This document shows, one piece after another, positions 7,822 through 14,656 of a stretch of 14,884 bases of DNA (its first letter is position 1; each line of letters opens with the position of its first letter). The position numbers were made by a program, and so were the translations under genes. The notes beneath the pieces are model-generated. The model ran no database searches, had not been told where the DNA came from, and saw only the letters and a program-made list of their open reading frames with translations. Origin of the DNA: Actinomycetota bacterium (lineage in GTDB: Bacteria; Actinomycetota; Actinomycetes; Nanopelagicales; Nanopelagicaceae); NCBI GenBank assembly GCA_009702525.1, contig WLHW01000022.1, positions 1-14,884 on the forward strand, written 5' to 3'.

Positions 7822-8490
7822 ATGAATATCATTACATGGCTTTTTGAAACAACAATTCACTTCGGTAGCAAATCAATAGCCGTCCGCGAAATTATCGGCG
7901 GCACACTTGGTTTAAGTAGTGCAATTTTAGGCGCGCGCAGAAATATGTGGGCTTGGCCAGTTGGAATAATTGGAGATGGCTTACTTTTCACAGTGTTTTT
8001 AGGCGCTGTATTTGCTTACGGGGACCAACCATCGGCGAATTTCTATGGACAAGCAAGTCGAAATCTCTTGCTCATCATCGTGAGTGTTTATGGATGGATT
8101 CGCTGGAGTGCCCACAGGAAACGCGGGACTGACAATGGATCACCCGTCGACCCACGGTGGACCACAACTCGGGAGCGCTTAATCCTCGTACCTTGCATCA
8201 TTGTATTTTTCTTTACATCAATGCAGATTTTTAAAGCGTTAGGTGAGTCCGGAACGTGGTTGCTTGTCGATACGTGGATTTTTACCGGTACCGCTTTAGC
8301 TACCTACGGTATGAGCCGCGGCTATGTTGAATTCTGGTTAGTGTGGATCGCCGTTGACTTGGTTGGCGTTCCTTTTGCCTTCACAAACGGCTACTACCCA
8401 ACAGGTACGTTGTATGCGATTTACTTGCCATTTGTTGTCTGGGGTTTCATCTCATGGTTAAGGATTTCCAAGCGCCCTCTAAATAGGTAA
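7822..8490 (+). CDS. pnuC: PnuC-type nicotinamide riboside transporter
   Basis: PnuC proteins let nicotinamide riboside cross the inner membrane by facilitated diffusion, coupled to its phosphorylation inside, for NAD salvage. The 222-residue protein has about seven hydrophobic segments, near 25-38, 44-66, 80-95, 120-138, 146-165, 170-188 and 192-212. Family-like features are REIIGGTLGL at 22-31, an aromatic WAWPVGIIGD stretch at 43-52, NFYGQASRN at 73-81 with VYGWIRW just after, and FWLVWIAVDLVGVP near 171-184. The interior loop at 98-118 is polar and positively charged. The gene is only two bases behind rpe, so the two are probably co-transcribed. No NAD-related riboswitch can fit in that gap. 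The NR kinase partner (NadR or NrtR-linked) is not in this window. Confidence 0.85.
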   Translation: MNIITWLFETTIHFGSKSIAVREIIGGTLGLSSAILGARRNMWAWPVGIIGDGLLFTVFLGAVFAYGDQPSANFYGQASRNLLLIIVSVYGWIRWSAHRKRGTDNGSPVDPRWTTTRERLILVPCIIVFFFTSMQIFKALGESGTWLLVDTWIFTGTALATYGMSRGYVEFWLVWIAVDLVGVPFAFTNGYYPTGTLYAIYLPFVVWGFISWLRISKRPLNR

Positions 8491-8511
8491 CGGCTGGGTA
8501 AGACCTACGAG

Positions 8512-8517
8512 TAAACT
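8512..8517 (+). promoter_or_regulatory. Candidate -10 element for a leaderless hisEG transcript
   Basis: TAAACT in the 33-base pnuC-hisE gap ends exactly six bases before the hisE ATG, so transcription would start on the A of the start codon. No Shine-Dalgarno and no clear -35 are seen. The same hexamer occurs in front of serB. Confidence 0.5.
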
Positions 8518-8523
8518 AGGGGT

Positions 8524-8787
8524 ATGAAATCTTTCGACTCTCTCTGGAGTGAATTAGCGGAGAAAATGCTGGCTCGTCCAGAGGGTTCGGGGACTGTGGC
8601 TGCCGTCGATGCTGGTGTCCACGCGATCGGGAAAAAGATTCTAGAAGAAGCTGGTGAAGTGTGGCTAGCGGCTGAGCACGAATCAAATGAAGAACTGGCC
8701 GAAGAGATAAGCCAACTGATTTATCACCTGCAAACGTTAATGCTGGCACGTGGGTTAACTCCCGATGATATTTATAAGTACCTATAG
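8524..8787 (+). CDS. hisE: Phosphoribosyl-ATP pyrophosphatase
   Basis: HisE hydrolyses phosphoribosyl-ATP to phosphoribosyl-AMP, the second step of histidine synthesis. This is a stand-alone 87-residue all-alpha MazG-like protein, the usual actinobacterial form rather than a HisIE fusion. The metal-binding helix reads KKILEEAGEVWLAAEHES at 37-54, followed by LAEEISQLIYHLQ at about 58-70. The N-terminal segment ending VDAGVHAIGKK is also typical. It opens a two-gene unit with hisG, which encodes the preceding enzymatic step and starts 12 bases later. The start ATG at 8524 is supported by the leaderless-type hexamer just upstream. Confidence 0.97.
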   Translation: MKSFDSLWSELAEKMLARPEGSGTVAAVDAGVHAIGKKILEEAGEVWLAAEHESNEELAEEISQLIYHLQTLMLARGLTPDDIYKYL

Positions 8788-8792
8788 AAAGG
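8787..8792 (+). promoter_or_regulatory. Shine-Dalgarno sequence of hisG
   Basis: GAAAGG begins on the last base of the hisE stop and is separated by seven bases from the hisG ATG. It is one of few clear ribosome binding sites in the window and fits an internal operon gene, in contrast to the leaderless-type starts of first genes. Confidence 0.65.
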
Positions 8793-8799
8793 CGCCTCA

Positions 8800-9645
8800 A
8801 TGCTAAGAATCGCAGTACCAAATAAGGGATCTTTGGCGGAAGAATCACTATCGATTCTCAAGGAAGCCGGTTATAGGCAGCGTACGGATTCTCGTGACTT
8901 AGTTCTTATTGATTCCGACAACGGCGTGGAGTTTTATTATCTTCGCCCTCGCGACATTGCAATCTATGTTGGCACTGGCGAGTTAGAGGCTGGGATTACT
9001 GGCCGCGATCTATTATTTGATTCGTCGGCAGAGGCAACAGAGCAGATGACCTTGAATTTTGGCGGATCAACTTTTCGCTTTGCTGCACCTTCTGATCGCT
9101 CATGGACATTAGCTGATATCTCCGGCAAGCGAGTTGCTACTGCATATCCAGGTTTGGTAGCTGCGCACTTATCTGGATTGCACATTAAGGCCGACGTCGT
9201 GCGACTTGACGGGGCAGTGGAAAGTAGTATTCGACTAGGTGTTGCCGATGTGATTGCCGATGTAGTGAGCACTGGAAATACTCTGCGCCAAGCCGGCCTG
9301 GCTGTCTTTGGAGAACCCATTTTAACAAGTGAGGCAATCCTCATCACTAGAAATGGCGCGGTGATACCACCCGAACTTGAAATTTTGATTCGCCGTCTAC
9401 AAGGAGTCGTCACTGCACGTCAATATGTACTTCTTGACTACGATATTCCACGTTCGAATGTAGATGCGGCTTGTGCGATTACTCCAGGTTTAGAGTCCCC
9501 AACGATTTCTCCATTACAGCGCGAAGAGTGGGTGGCAGTGCGGGCAATGGTTCTGCGAAAAGATACCAATAGAGTGATGGATGAACTGTGGGCAGTTGGC
9601 GCCCGAGGGATTTTAGTTACAGATATTCACGCCTGCCGGCTTTAA
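8800..9645 (+). CDS. hisG: ATP phosphoribosyltransferase, long regulatory form
   Basis: HisG condenses ATP with PRPP in the first, committed step of histidine synthesis. The 281-residue length identifies the long form: a catalytic bilobal domain (about 1-205) plus a C-terminal ACT/PII-like domain (about 210-281) through which histidine inhibits the enzyme. The N-terminus LRIAVPNKGSLAEE is canonical. GTGELEAGITGRDLL lies at 58-72 and the PRPP loop DVVSTGNTLR at 154-163. The long form works without HisZ, and no hisZ is seen. The stop codon overlaps that of the convergent serB. Only hisE and hisG of the pathway are here, so the other his genes must be elsewhere, as is usual in actinobacteria. 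Confidence 0.97.
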   Translation: MLRIAVPNKGSLAEESLSILKEAGYRQRTDSRDLVLIDSDNGVEFYYLRPRDIAIYVGTGELEAGITGRDLLFDSSAEATEQMTLNFGGSTFRFAAPSDRSWTLADISGKRVATAYPGLVAAHLSGLHIKADVVRLDGAVESSIRLGVADVIADVVSTGNTLRQAGLAVFGEPILTSEAILITRNGAVIPPELEILIRRLQGVVTARQYVLLDYDIPRSNVDAACAITPGLESPTISPLQREEWVAVRAMVLRKDTNRVMDELWAVGARGILVTDIHACRL

Positions 9646-10823
9646 TCCTCTATATCCTCCCGAGGAATTCCCAAGAGGTAGAGCACGGAATCAAGGTAAG
9701 GATCACTAAGTGAGCTATCAGCGGCAGCCTTAACCGCCGGTTTGGCGTTAAAAGCGATACCTAATCCGGCAGCAGCAATCATGTCCAAGTCATTTGCTCC
9801 ATCACCAATAGCAACTGTTTGCGACATGCTGATTGATTCGATTGATGCAAATTCTCGCAAGGCTTCTGCCTTGGCCGCTCTATCAATGATAGGACCGACT
9901 AACGCTCCCGTAAGAACTCCATCGACGACCTCTAGCGTGTTAGCTTTGACATGCTTTATTTCCAGAGATTCCAATAAAGGCTGGATAACATTTATAAAGC
10001 CACCTGAAACGATGGCAACACTATGGCCTAACGTGTGCAAGGTCTTTATGAGGGTCTTAGCACCAGGCGTTAAAAGTATGTCGGCTTGAACTTCGATTAG
10101 TGCAGATTCAGATAGACCTTTAAGTAAGGCAACTCTGGCGATTAAGGATTGTGCGAAATCCAACTCGCCGCGCATTGCAGATTCAGTAATGGATTTAACT
10201 TCTGCACCAACACCGGCTTTGTCGGCTAGCAAATCGATCACTTCTTGTTGTATCAAAGTTGAATCGACATCTAATTGCACTAACTTGCGAGAAAATCGGG
10301 AGAAACCATTGGGCTGAACTGCAATATCGACATGGTTTGCAGCAGCAATCGGTGCAAGTGAACTAGTTAAGGTTTGGTGATCAGTACCCGAAACAATCAT
10401 CTCGATAGCCGTCACGGGAGTTGATGCTGTCCGAGAAATTCTTTCAATATTAGCTCCGAGTTGGGAGATTGCTCCGGCAATCTCTGCGATGGATACGGGC
10501 GCAAGCTTGGCACTTAACGCCACAACATGTATTAATCCTTTTTTACTAGCGATGCTGTCATGGGTTGTGCTGGCAAATAACGTGGCAATATCGACTCCTA
10601 ATTCGCTGGCACATGTAAGCAAATCTGCATCTATAGCTTTTTCATGAGCCGGGTTGCAAGCAATCAGTACCGTTAAAATCAGGCGATTGCTGATGACCAC
10701 CTGTTCAATGTCTAGGACAGTGATTGCAAAGGGGGCTAGGGCCGAGAAGAGAGCCTCATTTATACCCGGCTTATCCACTCCACTGAGCAGGATTAGTCCG
10801 GTAAATTGTTCGTTAGTGGCCAT
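9642..10823 (-). CDS. serB: Phosphoserine phosphatase, SerB2 type with two ACT domains
   Basis: SerB dephosphorylates phosphoserine, the last step of serine synthesis. From the ATG at 10823 it has 393 residues: two tandem ACT-like domains (about 6-85 and 95-170), then a HAD phosphatase domain. The phosphatase motifs are all intact: DVDST with nucleophile Asp185 and acid/base Asp187, SGGF at 273-276, a KAEAL lysine segment near 318-322 and GDGAND at 340-345. The layout matches mycobacterial SerB2, whose ACT domains bind serine. Start choice: a GTG at 10850 would add nine residues, but the ATG gives the usual short lead into ACT1 and has a TAnnnT hexamer upstream. The gene faces hisG tail to tail and is divergent from the ABC gene. 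Confidence 0.95.
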   Translation of the reverse strand: MATNEQFTGLILLSGVDKPGINEALFSALAPFAITVLDIEQVVISNRLILTVLIACNPAHEKAIDADLLTCASELGVDIATLFASTTHDSIASKKGLIHVVALSAKLAPVSIAEIAGAISQLGANIERISRTASTPVTAIEMIVSGTDHQTLTSSLAPIAAANHVDIAVQPNGFSRFSRKLVQLDVDSTLIQQEVIDLLADKAGVGAEVKSITESAMRGELDFAQSLIARVALLKGLSESALIEVQADILLTPGAKTLIKTLHTLGHSVAIVSGGFINVIQPLLESLEIKHVKANTLEVVDGVLTGALVGPIIDRAAKAEALREFASIESISMSQTVAIGDGANDLDMIAAAGLGIAFNAKPAVKAAADSSLSDPYLDSVLYLLGIPREDIED

Positions 10824-10833
10824 AAGACTCGGA

Positions 10834-10839
10834 AGTTTA
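10834..10839 (-). promoter_or_regulatory. Candidate -10 element of serB
   Basis: On the minus strand TAAACT lies ten bases before the ATG at 10823. The spacing is a little long for a strictly leaderless message and would leave a leader of a few bases. The hexamer would fall inside the gene if the GTG at 10850 were the start, which is one reason for preferring the ATG. Confidence 0.35.
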
Positions 10840-10895
10840 TCGCGAATCACTAGGTATTAATGGGCAAAATCGCCTTACATGATGCAAGTAACCAG

Positions 10896-10901
10896 TATCT
10901 T
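10896..10901 (+). promoter_or_regulatory. Candidate -10 element of the ABC-ung unit
   Basis: TATCTT ends eight bases before the ATG at 10910, compatible with a leaderless or nearly leaderless message. It lies in the 86-base region that also holds the divergent serB promoter. No Shine-Dalgarno is seen and the -35 is unclear. Confidence 0.42.
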
Positions 10902-10909
10902 CTTGCCCT

Positions 10910-11701
10910 ATGACAAGTACATCGGTTTTAAGTGTTAACGATGTCAGTGTTTCACGGGCCGGCAAGAACATCTTGGGGCCAATAAATTTTGAAATTATGC
11001 CAGGGGAGAGGTGGGTGATTCTCGGCCCTAACGGTGCAGGTAAATCGACTTTACTGCAGGTCCTAGGAACCAAACTCTTTCCAACTAAAGGCACAGTGAC
11101 GGTTCTAGGCAAAGAGATGGGCAAAGTTGATCTCTTTGAACTGCGTACACGAATTGGAACGTGTGGGGCATTAACCAATGAAGAGATTCCTTATTATGAA
11201 AAAGTCCACGATGTAGTCCTAACGGCTGCTTATGCAATTTCAGGTCGATGGAATGAAGTTTATGATTTGTGGGATGAGTCAAGAGCCATGGCCTTGTTGA
11301 CAACCTTTGGCGTCCGGGAATTAGGTGGGCGCATCTATGGAACGCTCAGTGAAGGTGAGCGAAAGCGGGTTCAAATCGCACGTGCTCTTATGACTGATCC
11401 AGAGCTACTTTTACTTGACGAACCTGCCGGTGGTTTAGATGTCGGTGGACGCGAAGATCTGCTGCGCAGATTTACTGAATTCTCCCGCGACCCGTTAGCG
11501 CCGGCAACTATTTTAGTTACTCATCACATAGAAGAAATCCCAGTCGGTACCACTCACGCACTTCTACTCAAAGATGGCCTTATTGCTGTGAGTGGACCAG
11601 CAGAGTCAGTGATCACTTCTGAACATATCTCGGCTGTTTTTGATACATCTATTTCTGTCACCTTTGATTCCGGTCGTTTTTTCGCACGCGCAACGGGCTA
11701 G
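10910..11701 (+). CDS. Orphan ABC ATPase, YlmA/ModF-like (COG1119 type)
   Basis: A 263-residue single nucleotide-binding domain with Walker A GPNGAGKST at 39-47, signature LSEGERKR at 146-153, Walker B LLLLDEPAGGLD at 166-177 and the switch histidine in LVTHH at 202-206. It therefore has the parts to bind and hydrolyse ATP. No permease or binding protein is next to it, and the protein has no membrane segment. After Walker A the region that normally holds the Q-loop glutamine reads RIGTCGALTNEEIP (81-94), with no glutamine; substitution there also fits my memory of this subfamily. The same neighbour occurs beside serB2 in mycobacteria. The substrate is unknown; names that mention molybdate come from distant similarity only. 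ung follows after four bases. Confidence 0.85.
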   Translation: MTSTSVLSVNDVSVSRAGKNILGPINFEIMPGERWVILGPNGAGKSTLLQVLGTKLFPTKGTVTVLGKEMGKVDLFELRTRIGTCGALTNEEIPYYEKVHDVVLTAAYAISGRWNEVYDLWDESRAMALLTTFGVRELGGRIYGTLSEGERKRVQIARALMTDPELLLLDEPAGGLDVGGREDLLRRFTEFSRDPLAPATILVTHHIEEIPVGTTHALLLKDGLIAVSGPAESVITSEHISAVFDTSISVTFDSGRFFARATG

Positions 11702-11705
11702 TTCT

Positions 11706-12341
11706 ATGTCTTTGTTTGCACAGTTGCACCCAGAGTGGCAAGTGGTACTTGAAAAATTACGCACTGATATAGATCAAATCGATGCACGAGTTGATTTACA
11801 TAATGTGACACCCGCATACTCGCATATCATGCGCGTCTTTTCGCAACCAATAAGTAATATCAAAGTCGTGGTAGTTGGCCAAGACCCTTATCCTGGCGTT
11901 GGTCAGGCGCAAGGTTTAGCTTTCTCAGTTTCCTCTGATGTCTTTCCGGCTTCCTTAAAAAATATTTTCTTAGAGCTCAATGATGATCTAGGCAATCAGC
12001 TACGAACCAATGGTGACTTAAGTGATTGGGCCGATCAAGGAGTTTTCCTACTCAATAGAGTTCTCACTACGACGCCAGGAGATTCGATGGCACACGGAGA
12101 TTTTGGATGGCAGGAAATAACCAATGAAGCTGCACGCATATTAGGTGAGAAAAAAGTCGTAGCGATTCTTTGGGGTAAAAAGGCGCAGGAGCTACAGGCT
12201 CACTTTGATCCCGCTTTAACTATTAAATCAGTGCACCCAAGTCCGCTCTCGGCCTATCGAGGTTTTTTCGGCTCTAAACCTTTTTCGCGAACTAACTCGA
12301 TACTGGTTTCGCAAGGTTTAACCCCGATTATTTGGGCATAA
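11706..12341 (+). CDS. ung: Uracil-DNA glycosylase, family 1
   Basis: Ung cuts uracil from DNA as the first step of base excision repair. From the ATG at 11706 the protein has 211 residues, slightly short of the usual 220-230. The water-activating loop is GQDPYPGVGQAQGLAFSV with Asp60; the common QDPYH histidine is proline, which I recall from mycobacterial Ung as well. LLNRVLTT with the uracil-recognition Asn117 and the HPSPLSAYRGFFG leucine loop with catalytic His177 are intact. The frame is open to an ATG at 11640, but that extension lies within the ABC gene and has no Ung-like residues. The short spacing to the ABC gene suggests co-transcription. A strong stem-loop follows the stop. Confidence 0.97.
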   Translation: MSLFAQLHPEWQVVLEKLRTDIDQIDARVDLHNVTPAYSHIMRVFSQPISNIKVVVVGQDPYPGVGQAQGLAFSVSSDVFPASLKNIFLELNDDLGNQLRTNGDLSDWADQGVFLLNRVLTTTPGDSMAHGDFGWQEITNEAARILGEKKVVAILWGKKAQELQAHFDPALTIKSVHPSPLSAYRGFFGSKPFSRTNSILVSQGLTPIIWA

Positions 12342-12343
12342 CA

Positions 12344-12373
12344 AAGGCCCTGCACTATCACGCGCAGGGCCTT
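12344..12373. terminator. Bidirectional stem-loop terminator between ung and the purine permease gene
   Basis: AAGGCCCTGC at 12344-12353 pairs perfectly with GCAGGGCCTT at 12364-12373 around a ten-base loop. The stem sits three bases after the ung stop and 15 bases before the end of the convergent permease gene. Its A/T-rich flanks give short T runs in both directions (TTCGTT on plus, TTTGTT on minus). It can therefore end transcripts from both sides. Confidence 0.85.
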
Positions 12374-12388
12374 CGTTAAATTAGCTAA

Positions 12389-13825
12389 TTAGCCAATCCA
12401 TGCATTAATTGGAGAGGTTAAGAAGTAGATCATAAAGAGCCCAGAAACAAGGAGTAGCAAAGGATGTACATCCTTGCGACGACCTTGAACAAGGCGGATG
12501 ACCACGTGCGAAACAAAGCCAGCACCAATACCTACTGAAATATTGTAAGTAAATGGCATCAGGATGATTGTTAAGAAGGCTGGAATAGCGATTCCGTAAT
12601 CTTCCCAATCAATATTCTTGATCTGTGTCATCATCAGGAAGCCCACAATTACCAAGGCTGGTGTTGCAGCCTCATATGGAATCACTGCGACAAGCGGTGC
12701 CAAGAAAGTGGTGAGCAAGAAAAGTACTCCTGTTACCACTGAAGCAAGACCAGTACGTGCGCCTTCACCTACTCCAGCAGCTGATTCGATATAGCTGGTG
12801 TTCGATGAAATGCTTCCAGCGCCACCTGCAACTGCTGCAAGTGAGTCGACTAGAAGAATGCGATCATTGTTCGGGATATCACCATTCTTATCAATGAGAT
12901 TAGCTTCATGTCCGATAGCCGTAACTGTTCCAACGGTGTCGAAGAAGTCAGAGAGCATAAGCGTAAAGACAAAAAGGATTCCAGAGATCAATGAGATGCG
13001 ATCAAATGAACCAAGCAAGTTGAACTGACCGAATAATCCAAAGTCAGGCTTGCCGACAATGTCCGATGGAATTGTTGGAACGTTAAGTCCCCAACCCTTT
13101 GCGTTAACAGCGCCAGTAGCACCGTTAAAGTTAGGACCAATCTTGAAAGCGGACTCAACAGCAATTGCAGCCACTGTTGCTGCAGCGATACCGATTAACA
13201 GTGCACCTTTAACTTTCTTCACCATAAGTGCAATCATTAAGAAAAGACCGAAAGCGAAAATAAGAATTGGCCAACCAACAAGCGTTCCGTTGTCGCCTAG
13301 AGTGACGGGAACTGGGCCAGATCCAGTTCTACGAACGAACCCTGCATCAACAAGGCCGATCAGTGCGATAAAGAGACCAATACCTACTGAGATAGCAATC
13401 TTTAATTGGGCAGGTACTGCCTTAAATACTGCGGTTCTAAATCCCGTAAGTACGAGAATGGTGATGATGAGACCCTCGATAACTACAAGTCCCATTGCAT
13501 CTGCCCATGACATTTTCGAAGCAATTCCAACAGCGACGAAAGTATTAAGGCCAAGACCTGTTGCAAGTGCAAGTGGATAGTTTCCAACTACACCCATCAG
13601 AATTGTAAGAATGCCTGCCATAAGTGCAGTCATTGCAGCAACTGCTGCCAAGTTCGGAGCGTCGCCGCCACCGAGGAACTTGCCATCGGCATCTTTGGCT
13701 AGGCCAATGATTAGTGGATTAAGTGCAACGATGTATGCCATTGTGAAGAATGTGACGAAACCACCACGGACTTCACGAGCTACGGTTGACCCACGTTCTG
13801 TGATTTTAAAATACGAATCGAGCAT
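12389..13825 (-). CDS. NCS2-family purine permease, AzgA/GhxP/PbuG type
   Basis: A 478-residue polytopic inner-membrane protein with about 12-14 hydrophobic segments that imports purine bases (adenine, guanine or hypoxanthine in characterised relatives) by proton symport. Family features are VRGGFVTFFTMAYIVALNP near 19-37, ATGLGLNTFVA at 88-98, LSDFFDTVGTVTAIG at 291-305, NTSYIESAAGVGEGARTGL at 342-360 and the C-terminal AIPAFLTIILMPFTYNISVGIG. The acidic DFFDT and YIES positions correspond to substrate-site regions of the AzgA branch. Start choice: the frame is open 23 codons further to 13894, but the ATG at 13825 has a Shine-Dalgarno and gives the usual LDSYFKITERGS start, while the extension is basic and non-conserved. 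The exact substrate cannot be read from sequence. Confidence 0.93.
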   Translation of the reverse strand: MLDSYFKITERGSTVAREVRGGFVTFFTMAYIVALNPLIIGLAKDADGKFLGGGDAPNLAAVAAMTALMAGILTILMGVVGNYPLALATGLGLNTFVAVGIASKMSWADAMGLVVIEGLIITILVLTGFRTAVFKAVPAQLKIAISVGIGLFIALIGLVDAGFVRRTGSGPVPVTLGDNGTLVGWPILIFAFGLFLMIALMVKKVKGALLIGIAAATVAAIAVESAFKIGPNFNGATGAVNAKGWGLNVPTIPSDIVGKPDFGLFGQFNLLGSFDRISLISGILFVFTLMLSDFFDTVGTVTAIGHEANLIDKNGDIPNNDRILLVDSLAAVAGGAGSISSNTSYIESAAGVGEGARTGLASVVTGVLFLLTTFLAPLVAVIPYEAATPALVIVGFLMMTQIKNIDWEDYGIAIPAFLTIILMPFTYNISVGIGAGFVSHVVIRLVQGRRKDVHPLLLLVSGLFMIYFLTSPINAWIG

Positions 13826-13925
13826 GGATGATCCCTTTCTGTTTTGGTATCGGGGGTGTTTACGACCCCGTGTACGAACAATCGGCATGTACAAAGCCGA
13901 GGGAAGATAAGTAGGAACCTATCGG
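13826..13925 (-). promoter_or_regulatory. Leader and candidate promoter region of the purine permease gene
   Basis: This gap separates the YczE-type gene from the permease gene on the minus strand. A TATCTT hexamer at 13909-13904 (minus strand), the same as that before the ABC gene, could be a -10 and would give a leader of about 70 bases. A small GC stem (13851-13855 with 13866-13870) lies just upstream of the Shine-Dalgarno. I looked for the conserved purine-riboswitch loops and did not find them, so regulation is unproven. Confidence 0.3.
13832..13838 (-). promoter_or_regulatory. Shine-Dalgarno sequence of the purine permease gene
   Basis: On the minus strand AAAGGGA lies six bases before the ATG at 13825. 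It is the strongest ribosome binding site in the window and decides the start against the upstream in-frame options. It also shows this gene has a real 5' leader, unlike its neighbours. Confidence 0.75.
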
Positions 13926-13927
13926 CT
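13895..13927 (-). terminator. Weak stem-loop at the end of the YczE-type gene
   Basis: AGCCGA at 13895-13900 can pair with TCGGCT at 13922-13927, straddling the stop codon of the YczE-type gene. On the minus strand the right arm is followed by TTGTAC rather than a full T run. It might attenuate or end that transcript, or be chance. Confidence 0.25.
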
Positions 13928-14594
13928 ACTTAGCGGTAAGTCGGGACACCACACCAAGAGCGACGGCTACAGATTGGCCGATAAAGGCGGCAAAAATGAG
14001 CGTACCTAGGCCCACGTTGCCGCCCAGAAGCGCACCCAATAGAACTACAGTCGTTTCAATCGCCATTCTGACTCTGCCTACCCGAATACCTGTTCTGTGG
14101 TGCAGGGCTGTCATCAGTCCATCCCGCGGGCCAGGTCCTAAGCCGCAGGTGATGTAGATACTCGAAGCCATTCCGACAGCTGCGACTCCAAGTAAGGAGT
14201 AGAGAATTCCTAGGTAGTAATTATGTTGTAACGGAATGACAGTGACACCTATTTGAATCGCAATTGCGATGATGACAATATTCGAAATAGTTCCGAAGCC
14301 AGGCTTTTCTCTTAGCGGTATCCAGGCAAGTAGAACTAGGGCGCTTATGCCAAACGTTGACCATCCCATGGTTATATCTAGTTTTTGTGAGACACCTTGG
14401 GCGAAGACCGACCATGGCGCATTTCCAATATTTCCTTGAATAAGTAAAGAATCCCCGATACCGAATAGAAAGAGACCGCCAAAAAGGATCAGGACCCGAT
14501 TAAAGCCTAGGTCCCAACGACCTTGAGCAGTCCATGGAGTCTTCGGTACTGTTTTGTGTGGACGAAAGAACTCCATGATTAGATTTTTGGACAT
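13926..14594 (-). CDS. YczE/YitT-like integral membrane protein (COG2364 type), function unknown
   Basis: A 222-residue membrane protein with a cytoplasmic, basic N-terminus and about five or six hydrophobic segments, near 33-53, 80-94, 103-121, 127-150, 178-191 and 196-214. The glycine-rich loop ITCGLGPGPRDGLMTAL at 148-163, preceded by GNAPWSVFAQGVS at 57-69, is characteristic of the YczE branch of membrane proteins. No transport substrate is established to my knowledge. The ATG at 14594 is supported by TAGACT exactly six bases upstream on the minus strand; Met7 is a less likely alternative. The gene is divergent from the DUF554 gene and runs in the same direction as the purine permease gene 100 bases downstream, with which it might be partly co-transcribed. 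Confidence 0.75.
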   Translation of the reverse strand: MSKNLIMEFFRPHKTVPKTPWTAQGRWDLGFNRVLILFGGLFLFGIGDSLLIQGNIGNAPWSVFAQGVSQKLDITMGWSTFGISALVLLAWIPLREKPGFGTISNIVIIAIAIQIGVTVIPLQHNYYLGILYSLLGVAAVGMASSIYITCGLGPGPRDGLMTALHHRTGIRVGRVRMAIETTVVLLGALLGGNVGLGTLIFAAFIGQSVAVALGVVSRLTAK

Positions 14595-14600
14595 TGCGGG

Positions 14601-14606
14601 AGTCTA
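14601..14606 (-). promoter_or_regulatory. Candidate -10 element for a leaderless YczE-type transcript
   Basis: On the minus strand TAGACT ends exactly six bases before the ATG at 14594, the same geometry as hisE, rpe and def. No Shine-Dalgarno is present. No good -35 is seen. Confidence 0.5.
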
Positions 14607-14621
14607 GCCTAGGAGTACATG

Positions 14622-14650
14622 TTGCGTAGGCAATTGAATCTGCGTAGCCT
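14622..14650 (+). promoter_or_regulatory. Candidate promoter for a leaderless DUF554 gene transcript
   Basis: TTGCGT at 14622-14627 and TAGCCT at 14645-14650 are 17 bases apart. The second hexamer ends exactly six bases before the ATG at 14657. This is the only leaderless-type site here with a partly convincing -35. It faces away from the YczE-type gene promoter within the same 62 bases. Confidence 0.5.
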
Positions 14651-14656
14651 GCAGCA

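Noticed and set aside
11640..11705. Upstream ATG extension of ung
   Set aside because: It would overlap the ABC gene by over 60 bases, and the 22 added residues do not resemble Ung.
13050..13580. 176-codon plus-strand open frame antisense to the purine permease gene
   Set aside because: Its proline, alanine, threonine and serine-rich sequence is what the complement of membrane-protein codons produces; no domain or ribosome binding site is seen.
13826..13894. 23-codon extension of the purine permease start
   Set aside because: A strong Shine-Dalgarno precedes the ATG at 13825, and the extension is basic and unlike the family N-terminus.
13826..13925. Purine riboswitch upstream of the purine permease gene
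   Set aside because: The gap is about 100 bases, but I could not find the conserved loop-loop and core sequences of the guanine/adenine riboswitch; only a short GC stem is visible.
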